From: Jeotgalicoccus meleagridis
GTDB lineage: Bacteria > Bacillota > Bacilli > Staphylococcales > Salinicoccaceae
Direction: 5' to 3'
NCBI RefSeq assembly: GCF_903994045.1
Contig: NZ_CAJEWD010000006.1
Location: 1 to 64,000 of the forward strand
Length of the DNA: 64,000 bases
Translations under genes and position numbers: made by a program
Shown: piece after piece, positions 35,129-43,261 of the stretch
Layout of the letters: each line of letters begins with the position of its first letter
Numbering within the stretch: the first letter of the stretch is position 1
The notes under the pieces: generated by a model
The model's database searches: none
The model's input: only the letters and a program-made list of their open reading frames with translations
What the model was told of the DNA's origin: nothing

Positions 35129-36550
35129 TTATTTATCTGCCACAATTTCTGTAGTTTTTTCTAAGAGACTCACTACCTCAACATGAGCTGTATGTGGGAA
35201 TAGGTCTACGGGTTGGACTTTTTTCAATTCATAGCCAAATTCTCTTAACCAAACAATATCATCTGAAAAACTCTCCGGGTTACAAGAGACGTAGACCACT
35301 CTATCTGTCCCGAGCCTTCCAATTTTTCTCATGACCTTACCACCTGCACCTGAGCGTGGTGGGTCTAACATCAATAGGTCTGGTCTTCCCCATGTCTCTA
35401 GTACTTCATCCATTCCGGTTCTAGCATCTTTAGCAAGGAAGTAAGTATTATCAATACCATTATCTTCTGCATTTCTTTTGGCGGACTCAATTGATGTTTC
35501 TACAATCTCAATCCCTGCAAGTTCTTTAACTCGTTTAGCAAATGGTAAAGAAAATGTACCGACACCACAAAACAGATCAATCATTCTTTCATTTTCTTTA
35601 GCAGATGCCATGTCTATGGCTAAATCAACCAATTTTTCTGCTTGTGTTGGGTTTGTTTGGAAAAATGTATCAAACCAAATTCTATATTTATAGCCATACA
35701 TCACATCATATATATAGTCTCTGCCATATAAGGTGTAAGTATCTTCTGATTGTGTACGGTCAGCCATATCTGTATTTACCATCCACATGATACTTTTGAT
35801 ATTAGAGGATGTTTCACATAAACTTTCGACTAACTCATCTACTTTGTCTTTTAACTCATCTTTAGGCTGTTCAGTCGCAAAAATAGCCAACATCATCTCT
35901 TCTGTCTCTTGGGAACGTCTGACCATAAGATGTCTGAGTAATCCAGTATGTGCTTCTTTGTGATAACCAGGTAAGTTATGTTTTCTTGCCCAATCAGACA
36001 CCGTCAACATTGCCTTAACCATTTCCTTATCCGCAATAAGACAAGTGTCTAAATCAATGACCTTTTTAAAGTTACCAAGTTCATGTAAACCAAGTTCACC
36101 ATTTTGACCGAAAGTAAATTCCATTTTGTTTCTATATTCAAATGGATTATCAGTCATTCCAATCGCGTCTTGAACTAGTTCACTATCAAAACCATTTCTA
36201 TGTAGTTCTCTTTTAACAAAATCCGTTTTTTCTTTAAGCTGAGCATCATAAGTCCAGTGTTGCCAAACACAGCCACCACATAATTCAAAATGTGGACATG
36301 GTGCTTCAATTCTCTCTGGACTTTGTTTAAGGATTTCTTTAGGCATGACCGTACCACGTTTTCTCGTTGGATTTGGTACATCTACCACTACTGTTTCCCC
36401 AGGTAAGGTTTGAGGAATCGTTAATTTTATCTTTTTGGGTTTATGTCCCCCGTTATCTCTGTATGCCTCAGCTCGACCTGAACCTTTTTTATCAAAATCG
36501 TCGATTGTTACCGTAAATGTTTCTATATGATCATTATTAATCTTAGCCAC
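35129..36550 (-). CDS. rlmD: 23S rRNA (uracil-C5)-methyltransferase, RlmD/RlmCD type
   Basis: A 473-residue SAM-dependent RNA methyltransferase. An N-terminal TRAM-like beta domain (1-70) is followed by the iron-sulfur cluster cysteines in CPHFELCGGCVWQHW, then the Rossmann MTase with DLFCGVGTFSLPFA, LDPPRSGAGGKV and the catalytic-Cys motif YVSCNPESF. It methylates U at C5 in 23S rRNA. A paralogue lies at 50383-51735; which has which site specificity is not known. Confidence 0.9.
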   Translation of the reverse strand: MAKINNDHIETFTVTIDDFDKKGSGRAEAYRDNGGHKPKKIKLTIPQTLPGETVVVDVPNPTRKRGTVMPKEILKQSPERIEAPCPHFELCGGCVWQHWTYDAQLKEKTDFVKRELHRNGFDSELVQDAIGMTDNPFEYRNKMEFTFGQNGELGLHELGNFKKVIDLDTCLIADKEMVKAMLTVSDWARKHNLPGYHKEAHTGLLRHLMVRRSQETEEMMLAIFATEQPKDELKDKVDELVESLCETSSNIKSIMWMVNTDMADRTQSEDTYTLYGRDYIYDVMYGYKYRIWFDTFFQTNPTQAEKLVDLAIDMASAKENERMIDLFCGVGTFSLPFAKRVKELAGIEIVETSIESAKRNAEDNGIDNTYFLAKDARTGMDEVLETWGRPDLLMLDPPRSGAGGKVMRKIGRLGTDRVVYVSCNPESFSDDIVWLREFGYELKKVQPVDLFPHTAHVEVVSLLEKTTEIVADK

Positions 36551-36609
36551 ATATATCCCCTCACACTTATATTCATTCCTATAATTTTACTGATACTACA
36601 TTCTACTTG

Positions 36610-36645
36610 CAAGCGAAAAAAAGAAGATACACTTAAGCATCTTCT
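36610..36645 (-). terminator. Terminator overlapping the ferredoxin reductase stop
   Basis: On the minus strand AAGAAGATGC pairs with GTATCTTCTT, with the stop codon TAA in the loop, followed by TTTTTCG. Confidence 0.8.
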
Positions 36646-37676
36646 TCTTTATACATAATCTCCATATTTTTTTCATCAAAACGTTCATTATGTGAGGATA
36701 CCATAGCATATTTGTTAGCTTTTGGATCCAAGTACATTTTAGCATTATTCACTGCGTTTACTGCATCACTATAAGCTCCTGCAATTAAGTTTACCTTACC
36801 TTCATAACGAATACAGTCACCCGCTGCATAGATGCCCGGAACATTAGTAATTCCTGTTGGCGATGCTTGTATATAGAAATCATTTTCTAAGTTTAAACCT
36901 AGATGATTTTCTCTAAACAGTAAATTATTTTGGTTGTAGCCATGGTTTACAATGATGGCATCATACGCTTCATTGGTCACTTCACCAGTCTCTTTGTTTT
37001 CGATTTCAACAAACTCTAAATTGTCTTCACCTATAACACCAGTTACAACTGATTGAGTACGTATTTTTACCCCATTCTTCTTGAGTCGACTAACTTCCGC
37101 TTCATGGGCAGTTAAATCATCACCACGGTAAATAATATGGATTTCTCTCGCGATTGGTGTGAGGTCATTTGCCCAGTCTACTGCAGAATATGAGCCGCCT
37201 GTGATAAGGATTTTTTTATCTTTAAAACTCATGATATCAGGTACAGCATAATGTAGTGTCTTACCTTCAAAACGCTCTGCACCTTCAACATCGAGTTTGA
37301 CAGGGCTAATCATACCGCCACCACCGATAGTAATAATCACGGCTTTAGAAAAGTGTTTTTCACCTTCTGAAGTTTCGATCGTAAAATAGTTGCTGTCTTC
37401 TTTACGAATATTTGTGATTGTTGTATTTAATACTACGTCCGGGTCGAAGGTCAATCCTTGTGAAATAGATTTCTTAATTAAATCACCCGCAGCAAGAGGC
37501 TCAGTTCCACCGATATCCCAAATCATCTTTTGAGGATATAAGTGCACTTTTCCTCCTAGCTGATCTTGTCCATCTATAATCTTCGTCTTCATTTCTCTAA
37601 GACCAGCATAAAAAGCGCTAAATAAACCTGCTGGACCGCCACCGATTACCGTGACATCATATATATTGTCAGACAT
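36633..37676 (-). CDS. Ferredoxin--NADP+ reductase type 2 (YumC/IruO-like)
   Basis: A 347-residue thioredoxin-reductase-fold flavoprotein lacking the redox CxxC. TVIGGGPAGLFSAFYAGLRE binds FAD, ITGGSYSAVDWANDL the pyridine nucleotide, and PGIYAAGDCIRYEGK the FAD ribityl. YumC relatives reduce ferredoxin or flavodoxin; the S. aureus homologue IruO helps release iron from siderophores and heme. It follows the siderophore lipoprotein by 13 bases under one Fur box, which points to the iron-release role. The assignment to IruO is by context. Confidence 0.85.
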   Translation of the reverse strand: MSDNIYDVTVIGGGPAGLFSAFYAGLREMKTKIIDGQDQLGGKVHLYPQKMIWDIGGTEPLAAGDLIKKSISQGLTFDPDVVLNTTITNIRKEDSNYFTIETSEGEKHFSKAVIITIGGGGMISPVKLDVEGAERFEGKTLHYAVPDIMSFKDKKILITGGSYSAVDWANDLTPIAREIHIIYRGDDLTAHEAEVSRLKKNGVKIRTQSVVTGVIGEDNLEFVEIENKETGEVTNEAYDAIIVNHGYNQNNLLFRENHLGLNLENDFYIQASPTGITNVPGIYAAGDCIRYEGKVNLIAGAYSDAVNAVNNAKMYLDPKANKYAMVSSHNERFDEKNMEIMYKEEDA

Positions 37677-37689
37677 TATATTACACTCC

Positions 37690-38646
37690 TTAATTTGAAC
37701 CCAGTGCTTCTTTCACATCTTCCACCATCATACTATTTGCGATATAGCCGCTATATAACCAACTATCTTCTTTTGTATACTCATACACGTTACCATTTTT
37801 CACTGCAGGAATATTTTGAAAGACTTCATCTTCAAATGCTTTTTCACTGTCACCTTCGACATCTGCAATAAAGAAAATATGATCAACATCGAGTTCAGCA
37901 AAGCTTTCTAGAGATGCTTCAAGCCAAGGTGTTTCGTTATCAGCTGATAATTCTTCAACTAAGCTCGGCGCTGTTAGACCTAAATCATTATAAAGTACTT
38001 CACCACTTGACTTATCTTTATTAGAAATAAAGAAAGAGCCACCAGTATACCAAACCGCAATCGCTGATTCTTCGCCAACAGCATCGTCTAATTCAGTTGA
38101 AGTTTCTTCTACGAGTGAATTATATTCATTGATTTTTTTATCTGCTAAATCTTCTTTACCAAACACTTCTGCTACGCGTTTTAATCGATCTCTCCAGTCA
38201 TCGTAAGATCCGCTATCCACCACAAAAGTTGGGGCTAATTTTTGATAGTTGCTATATTTATCACCAGAAATTGTATCTTTAGAGCTAACTAATAGTAAAT
38301 CAGGTTCTTCTGCTGCAACTGCTTCAAATGGTAGATCAAAAGGCATCAGTGGTAAATCCTCTAGCCCATGTTCTTGTAGATAAAATTGCTTACTATCTTC
38401 ACCAACTGTCCACTGAGCAACAGGTGTCTCATCTAAAGTTAGTAAATCATCTTCTAAATATGTACCGATTATTCTTTCTGGATTTTCTGGAATAGTCACT
38501 TCATTGCCAGCATCATCTGTTAATACTCTTTCTTCTGTTGCTGATTCTTCTGCACTGTTATCAGCAGAATCTGTTTCTTCGCTAGAATTTGAACATCCAG
38601 CCACAATCAAGGATAAACCGAGCATACCGATTAAAAGTTTCTTCAT
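37690..38646 (-). CDS. Iron-siderophore ABC transporter substrate-binding lipoprotein
   Basis: A 318-residue lipoprotein with signal peptide and lipobox LIVAGC (Cys18), then an acidic serine-rich linker and a FhuD/FecB-like periplasmic-binding fold starting VLTDDAGNEVTIPENPERI. It should bind a ferric siderophore at the outer membrane face of the cell. No permease or ATPase gene lies beside it, so it must share one elsewhere. A perfect Fur box lies just upstream, so expression rises in iron limitation. Confidence 0.92.
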   Translation of the reverse strand: MKKLLIGMLGLSLIVAGCSNSSEETDSADNSAEESATEERVLTDDAGNEVTIPENPERIIGTYLEDDLLTLDETPVAQWTVGEDSKQFYLQEHGLEDLPLMPFDLPFEAVAAEEPDLLLVSSKDTISGDKYSNYQKLAPTFVVDSGSYDDWRDRLKRVAEVFGKEDLADKKINEYNSLVEETSTELDDAVGEESAIAVWYTGGSFFISNKDKSSGEVLYNDLGLTAPSLVEELSADNETPWLEASLESFAELDVDHIFFIADVEGDSEKAFEDEVFQNIPAVKNGNVYEYTKEDSWLYSGYIANSMMVEDVKEALGSN

Positions 38647-38669
38647 TTATTTTCCCCTATTTCATATAT

Positions 38670-38688
38670 ATTGATAATCATTATCAAT
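38670..38688. promoter_or_regulatory. Fur box
   Basis: The 19-base palindrome ATTGATAATCATTATCAAT is a consensus Fur operator. It lies 24 bases before the start of the siderophore lipoprotein gene on the minus strand and should cover its promoter. Confidence 0.92.
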
Positions 38689-38819
38689 TAAATTTTATGC
38701 TTAATTGCTCCCCCTGTCAATCAATCATGTATGTATTTTTTTCACTTAGTTTCAGACACTTAAACGGTGGTATATAGATAATAAATATAGAGACAATCTT
38801 TTCCTAAAGGGATGATTAC

Positions 38820-39023
38820 ATGATGAAACCTAGACATCGTGATTTTATGTCAGTTTATTGCTATATTGCAGTTGGGGCATTGCTAGGAATTATTGTCGGT
38901 CTTGTTGTTGGTTTAATCTTTGGTCATGTTGGATTTAGTATGTTGGCTGGGCTCGCACTCGGTATCATGATTGGAGCCTTAGTAGAGAACTTTTTCCATA
39001 CACCAGAGAAAAAAGAAGGATAG
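38820..39023 (+). CDS. Small glycine-zipper membrane protein
   Basis: A 67-residue protein with two hydrophobic helices (about 12-33 and 36-56) carrying GxxxG-like spacing in GALLGIIVGLVVGLIFGH, then a charged tail. AAAGGG precedes the ATG. Function unknown. It is convergent with the alcohol dehydrogenase, both stops lying in one terminator. Confidence 0.6.
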   Translation: MMKPRHRDFMSVYCYIAVGALLGIIVGLVVGLIFGHVGFSMLAGLALGIMIGALVENFFHTPEKKEG

Positions 39024-39043
39024 CATTTATGCTATCCTTCTTT
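39012..39043. terminator. Bidirectional terminator containing two stop codons
   Basis: AAAGAAGGATAGCAT and ATGCTATCCTTCTTT pair with a minimal loop. The stop of the small membrane protein (39021-39023) and that of the dehydrogenase (39027-39029) both lie inside it. Confidence 0.88.
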
Positions 39044-40244
39044 CGTTTGGAAAGATTCTTTCTAACAGTCCTTGAAAATCATCTTTTGAAAAAATAACTG
39101 GTACTGGGTACATAGGGTTCGCTTCTTTATGAGCAAGTTTTGACAGTTCATAGATTTCTTTACTGTGGAGAGCGTTAATCGGCAGTTCTATGTTTAAGTC
39201 TTTGTTGAGCGTTCTAATACTGTCAATGAATTTTTCAGCCTTTGTTTTTGTGTCGTCTTCTGAGTCGGCAACTTTTGTTATGTCAGCGAGTTTTGCTAAC
39301 TCTTCATGAACTTTGCTACCGTATTTTTCAAGAACGAAAGGTAAAATATAGGCGACGAGTTGACCATGTTGAATATCGTAACGACTCTCTAGTGCATGAG
39401 CTAGAGCATGTGCATTGCCAACTCCGGTTTTTGCAATTGACTTACCAGCAAAGTATGCCGCTCTTTGCATATCAGTTCGAGCTTTAATATCAAAACCGTC
39501 TTGATATGAAGTTAATAAATTATTAAAGATTAATTCAGTTGCTTCTTCACTCAAGTTTCTTGTTTGCTTGGTGGAGTATTTACTAAGGTATGATTCAATT
39601 GCGTGACTTAAAGCATCCATTCCTTCATATGCAGTGATATCCTCAGGGAGGCTAAGTAATAGTTCAGGGTCTAGGACTACTAACTTTGGCATTAATTTTG
39701 AATCTACCACTGTATATTTTACGCCACTATCATCATCTGTAAGAATAGTAGAGATTGTTGCTTCTGTACCAGAACCTGCTGTTGTCGGTACAAGAACGCT
39801 ATAAGGTAACTTGTTTTTGAGTTTAAATAAGCCTTTAAATTGCTTTAAATCTTTAACATCATGACTGGTAAAAATGCCAGCTGCCTTAGCACTATCTAGA
39901 GATTTCCCGCCACCAAAACCGATGATTGCCTGACAATCCTTTTCAGTAAATACCTTCGCTGCTTGTTCTCCATTTGAAGCTGTAGACATTTCATTATTTC
40001 TATAAATGAAATAAATAATATTCCCATCATCTAATTGTTTTAAAAAAGAATCTAAAAGACCGGTTTTCATAACAATATGATCCGTTACGATTAACACTCT
40101 ATCTATATTTTCTTCTGCCAATTTTGGCGCTAATTTTTCAATACAACCTACACAGTTAATGACTGTTGGAGGGTTCCAATCTAAGAAATTCGTCACCATC
40201 TTTAATGAAAGTTGATAGGTGCGACTTAGGAATTCTTTTAGCAT
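39027..40244 (-). CDS. Iron-containing alcohol dehydrogenase family protein
   Basis: A 405-residue group III metal-dependent dehydrogenase. GFGGGKSLDSAKAAG binds NAD(P), PTTAGSGTEAT is the family signature, and metal ligands come from DALSHAIES, ALAHALESRYDIQHGQ. The alcohol substrate is not predictable. I place the start at ATG 40244, seven bases after AAGGAG; an ATG six bases earlier abuts that site, and a longer reading from 40289 is unlikely. Confidence 0.85.
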   Translation of the reverse strand: MLKEFLSRTYQLSLKMVTNFLDWNPPTVINCVGCIEKLAPKLAEENIDRVLIVTDHIVMKTGLLDSFLKQLDDGNIIYFIYRNNEMSTASNGEQAAKVFTEKDCQAIIGFGGGKSLDSAKAAGIFTSHDVKDLKQFKGLFKLKNKLPYSVLVPTTAGSGTEATISTILTDDDSGVKYTVVDSKLMPKLVVLDPELLLSLPEDITAYEGMDALSHAIESYLSKYSTKQTRNLSEEATELIFNNLLTSYQDGFDIKARTDMQRAAYFAGKSIAKTGVGNAHALAHALESRYDIQHGQLVAYILPFVLEKYGSKVHEELAKLADITKVADSEDDTKTKAEKFIDSIRTLNKDLNIELPINALHSKEIYELSKLAHKEANPMYPVPVIFSKDDFQGLLERIFPNERRIA

Positions 40245-40365
40245 CGTCATACTCCTTTCAAGCGAACAACTTCTCCGCTTGAAACACACTATACTCCCCC
40301 ATTCCTAAATTTCAGTGAAAGAAAAATGATAAATAGATTAAATTTTACTCACCTTTTAATTTTTC

Positions 40366-40418
40366 TTGACATCTATACAGTCAGACTATATAGTTTAACT
40401 ATACAGTACAACTATATA
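40366..40418 (+). promoter_or_regulatory. padR promoter with two tandem operator dyads
   Basis: TTGACA (40366-40371), 17 bases and TATAGT (40389-40394) make a strong promoter. Two copies of the dyad TATACAGT-N3-ACTATATA occupy 40374-40392 and 40400-40418, 26 bases apart, the first between the -35 and -10 and the second over the start of transcription. This is the placement of a PadR autorepressor site. Confidence 0.75.
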
Positions 40419-40433
40419 AAGGAGGTCTTTATA

Positions 40434-40757
40434 GTGAGGCCAAAACTTGTCCCTTTATCAGAGACCATGCATTTAATTTTGCTCGCGCTCAGAGAACCAT
40501 TACATGGCTATCGTATTATGCAATTAGTGAGTGAAATGAGTAAAGGTGAAGTCAATATTGCTGCTGGCACACTTTATGGTGCCTTAGAAAATCTTAAAAA
40601 ACATGGTTATATTGAACTTTTATCTGAACCTAGTGACAGAAAAAAAATATATCAAACAACAAAACTTGGAAAAGAAATTCTAGCTAATGAGAATAAGAGA
40701 TTAAAAGAAATCGTGACACTTTATGAAAAAGGAGTCGAAGGTGATGAAAGTTTATAA
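40434..40757 (+). CDS. PadR-family transcriptional regulator
   Basis: A 107-residue PadR winged-helix protein with the signature LALREPLHGYRIMQLVSE and AAGTLYGALENLKKHGYI. I start at GTG 40434, eight bases after GGAGG; an upstream ATG (40326) would run through the promoter and operators. It should repress its own operon. The DUF2812 gene overlaps its last 14 bases, a common partner of PadR in Firmicutes. Confidence 0.9.
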   Translation: MRPKLVPLSETMHLILLALREPLHGYRIMQLVSEMSKGEVNIAAGTLYGALENLKKHGYIELLSEPSDRKKIYQTTKLGKEILANENKRLKEIVTLYEKGVEGDESL

Positions 40758-41337
40758 GTATTTTGTAGATCCAAATAAACAAGAGAAATGGTTAAACAAA
40801 ATGAATGACAAAGGATATAAGCTTATCAAAAATCCTATGGATTTTATCTTTATCTTTGAAGAAAGTGATACGGACTATGTGACTCGCCTCGATTACCGAG
40901 ATAGAATGAGTATGGAAGGTTATAGTGAATACTTGTCTATACATGAGGAATTAGGATGGGAACATGTAAGAGGCGGACGCTTCGGAATGACACCTCATAC
41001 TTGGACTAAAGTTAAAGATGGTAACGATGAACTTTTTTCTGACAAAGAATCTAAAGTTAGCTTTTATAAAAGAGCGACTTCATATACAGGAACTTTTGCC
41101 ATTTTATTCATGGTCTACACCTTTATATTTTTCAACTCGTTTGATGGAGAAATATTTTTAACTCCAGGATTATTTGATATGGAGGGCATTATGTTTTGGA
41201 AAGCTTTCCTTTTTGAATTACCTTTTGCACTTATGAGAGCTGTGCCACCATTTATCTTTTTAATACTAGCGGTTATGTTTTTATACGCATATTCGAACTT
41301 AAACAAAGCTAAGAAAGAAATAGAAAATGATTTATAA
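40744..41337 (+). CDS. DUF2812 membrane protein, PadR partner
   Basis: A 197-residue protein with a soluble N-terminal DUF2812 domain (KVYKYFVDPNKQEKWLNKMNDKGY, about 2-95) and two membrane helices (about 115-132 and 164-185). DUF2812 proteins recur beside PadR regulators and are of unknown function; a membrane sensor or effector is possible. The start at ATG 40744 has GGAG nine bases upstream. It is translationally coupled to padR. Confidence 0.82.
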   Translation: MKVYKYFVDPNKQEKWLNKMNDKGYKLIKNPMDFIFIFEESDTDYVTRLDYRDRMSMEGYSEYLSIHEELGWEHVRGGRFGMTPHTWTKVKDGNDELFSDKESKVSFYKRATSYTGTFAILFMVYTFIFFNSFDGEIFLTPGLFDMEGIMFWKAFLFELPFALMRAVPPFIFLILAVMFLYAYSNLNKAKKEIENDL

Positions 41338-41340
41338 AAC

Positions 41341-41383
41341 ATTAAGGAGTGTAGCGGTGATTAATCGCCACACTTCTTAATAA
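41341..41383. terminator. Terminator between DUF2812 and HAAS-DUF4097 genes
   Basis: TTAAGGAGTGT pairs with ACACTTCTTAA, enclosing an inner hairpin (GCGGTGATTAATCGC). A/T tracts are short, so strength is moderate. Confidence 0.6.
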
Positions 41384-41385
41384 TT

Positions 41386-42411
41386 CTAGATTAAACTGAT
41401 CTTTACTGAACCCATTTCACTTTTAAATTCCGCTTTATAGCGTGAATCTACAGTTGAATTTTTAGACAAGTCATTACGTACCTTCCCTACATTAGCCTTG
41501 GCAATCACTTTTGTATTTGTAGGTTCTTTTTTATATTTAACATTTACTGCACCCATCTTACTCACTGCTTTGATATTGCTATCTGCTGTAAGTCCTGATA
41601 AGTTCACACTGCCAAGTTCAGAAATTAGATAATAAGATTCTGATTTCACATCTTCTAAAATAACTTTACCCATTTCGGTTTTCATATATAAATCTTTAAA
41701 TTGACTAGATTTTGAAATCAAACGGCCCATCGCTGACTTAATCGTCGCATCTTGCCCTTTTATATTATCTATTTCTATCAAACCTTCTGAGCTATGGACA
41801 TTTAACAGCCGTACATTTATAGCTGACAAGGAAATTTTTCCATGACTGAGATTAATCTTTAGCGCATCTAACTCTTTTGGCCAAGTAATAGTTAGCTCAT
41901 CGTTTCTCATCTGTTTTCTCTTTTTCATATAATCAAAGATCGTATGTACTCTGACATTTTTCTTTTGACCAGTATGAAGCAGTGTTAACTTATTATCATT
42001 AATTTGGTAGCTCAAATCACCTTTATGTGAATAAGATATGAATTTAAAGCCGAGTTTGTGCCCCGCTTCTACCTTAACATCAACGGATGTTCCGCTGATT
42101 GATAAATTTTTAATATCATGTTTACTGACGATGGAGGCAAAATCTTTTGTCACAGCTTGAATCGTATCTTCGGGGACTTCAGGAATTTCTTCTTCTTTCT
42201 TCGCATCTTCTTCAACAACAATATCTCTAATATATTTCTCAGCAACCTTTTTAGGGTCATCTAGTACTTTTAATAGGTCTTCTTCACTATCACCTAAAGC
42301 TTTTGCTTTTTCAATTTGCGATTTAAAATCCTCGATTGACTCAGCTCTTTGTTGTTCAGACAAAACACCGAGTTCTATGTTTAATTCCTTGATAAAATTA
42401 TCTAACGACAT
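41386..42411 (-). CDS. HAAS (DUF1700-like)-DUF4097 fusion protein
   Basis: A 341-residue protein. Residues 1-65 form a helical HAAS/DUF1700-type domain (FIKELNIELGVLSEQQRAES...ALGDSEEDLLKVLDDPKKVAEKY). After an acidic linker, residues ~95-341 are a DUF4097 beta-helix with repeated G-V/I-L strands (MGRLISKSS, MGKVILEDV, LGSVNLSGL, MGAVNVKYK). There is no signal peptide or membrane helix, so it is predicted cytoplasmic. HAAS and DUF4097 often act with PadR in stress systems. It follows relP by 24 bases and so appears co-transcribed with it. Confidence 0.75.
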   Translation of the reverse strand: MSLDNFIKELNIELGVLSEQQRAESIEDFKSQIEKAKALGDSEEDLLKVLDDPKKVAEKYIRDIVVEEDAKKEEEIPEVPEDTIQAVTKDFASIVSKHDIKNLSISGTSVDVKVEAGHKLGFKFISYSHKGDLSYQINDNKLTLLHTGQKKNVRVHTIFDYMKKRKQMRNDELTITWPKELDALKINLSHGKISLSAINVRLLNVHSSEGLIEIDNIKGQDATIKSAMGRLISKSSQFKDLYMKTEMGKVILEDVKSESYYLISELGSVNLSGLTADSNIKAVSKMGAVNVKYKKEPTNTKVIAKANVGKVRNDLSKNSTVDSRYKAEFKSEMGSVKISLI

Positions 42412-42435
42412 AAAATTCTCCTGATTCTTAACAGC

Positions 42436-43137
42436 TTATTTTTCAATCTCATTATGCATATTTTGCATTTTTTCTTCGACATCTGAAATTTGTCTCGCAC
42501 ATTCTAACAAGGCTGTTTGATATGTTTCAGTATTTCTCTTGGTATTCTTATAGCGCATCTTGTGTTCCAGGCTCGCCCACATATCCATGCCAATCGTTCT
42601 AATCTGTAATTCTACAGGCGTATGTGCAATTTTTTCTGATAAAAAGACCGGTATCGATACGACAAGATGAAGACTGCGGTAGCCATTCTCTTTAGGGTTT
42701 TCTATATAATCTTTTCTCTTTAGTAGTTTAACATCTTCTTGTTTTAAAAATAGTGATTCTAAGACGTAGATATCTTCAATGTAGTTACAAATGACTCTTA
42801 TGCCTGCAATGTCTAAAATATTTTCTTTAGCAGTTGCTACATTGATTTCAAGGCCTTTTCTTTCCAATTTACTAAGTAAACTCTGAGTACTCTTAACTCG
42901 TCTTTCCATATGGTGGATCGGATTATGTTGATGAATCACTTGAAATTCATCATCTAAAATTTTTAATTTAGTTGTGACCTCTTCTAAGGCAGATGAATAC
43001 ACATGGTTTAATTCAACAAAATCAACCAAGGTGTCAAAATATGCTAGAGAATTAAATCCCTCTGTTTCTTTGAGTTTTTTCGACATCGATTCCTTAATTT
43101 CTACTAAATCCAAAGAAGGCTTTCGATCAACGTACAT
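42436..43137 (-). CDS. relP: Small alarmone synthetase RelP
   Basis: A 233-residue single-domain (p)ppGpp synthetase transferring pyrophosphate from ATP to GDP or GTP. The sequence follows S. aureus RelP closely: MYVDRKPSL at the start, [38 protein letters not shown] and [19 protein letters not shown]. No hydrolase domain is present. I choose ATG 43137 with AGGAG eight bases upstream; a GTG three codons earlier is inside that site. It precedes the HAAS-DUF4097 gene by 24 bases. Confidence 0.92.
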   Translation of the reverse strand: MYVDRKPSLDLVEIKESMSKKLKETEGFNSLAYFDTLVDFVELNHVYSSALEEVTTKLKILDDEFQVIHQHNPIHHMERRVKSTQSLLSKLERKGLEINVATAKENILDIAGIRVICNYIEDIYVLESLFLKQEDVKLLKRKDYIENPKENGYRSLHLVVSIPVFLSEKIAHTPVELQIRTIGMDMWASLEHKMRYKNTKRNTETYQTALLECARQISDVEEKMQNMHNEIEK

Positions 43138-43168
43138 GACTGACACTCCTATAAATGCTATTTTATCT

Positions 43169-43198
43169 ATTATAAAACTTTTTTCATTTATATTCCAA
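43169..43198 (-). promoter_or_regulatory. Promoter of the relP operon
   Basis: On the minus strand TTGGAA (43193-43198), 18 bases, then a perfect TATAAT (43169-43174), 31 bases before the relP start. No copy of the PadR dyad is present here. Confidence 0.6.
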
Positions 43199-43261
43199 AA
43201 TTCATATATTTCTATTATTCAGAAAAAGAGTTATGATAAAGCTATACAAGGGGGACTACAT

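Noticed and set aside
40326-40433. N-terminal 36-codon extension of the PadR reading frame
   Set aside because: It would place the promoter and both operator dyads inside the coding region and lacks a ribosome site; the GTG at 40434 has GGAGG at ideal spacing.
42974-43261. N-terminal extension of the threonine dehydratase frame
   Set aside because: It overlaps the divergent relP gene; ATG 43262 with AAGGGGG upstream gives the family length.
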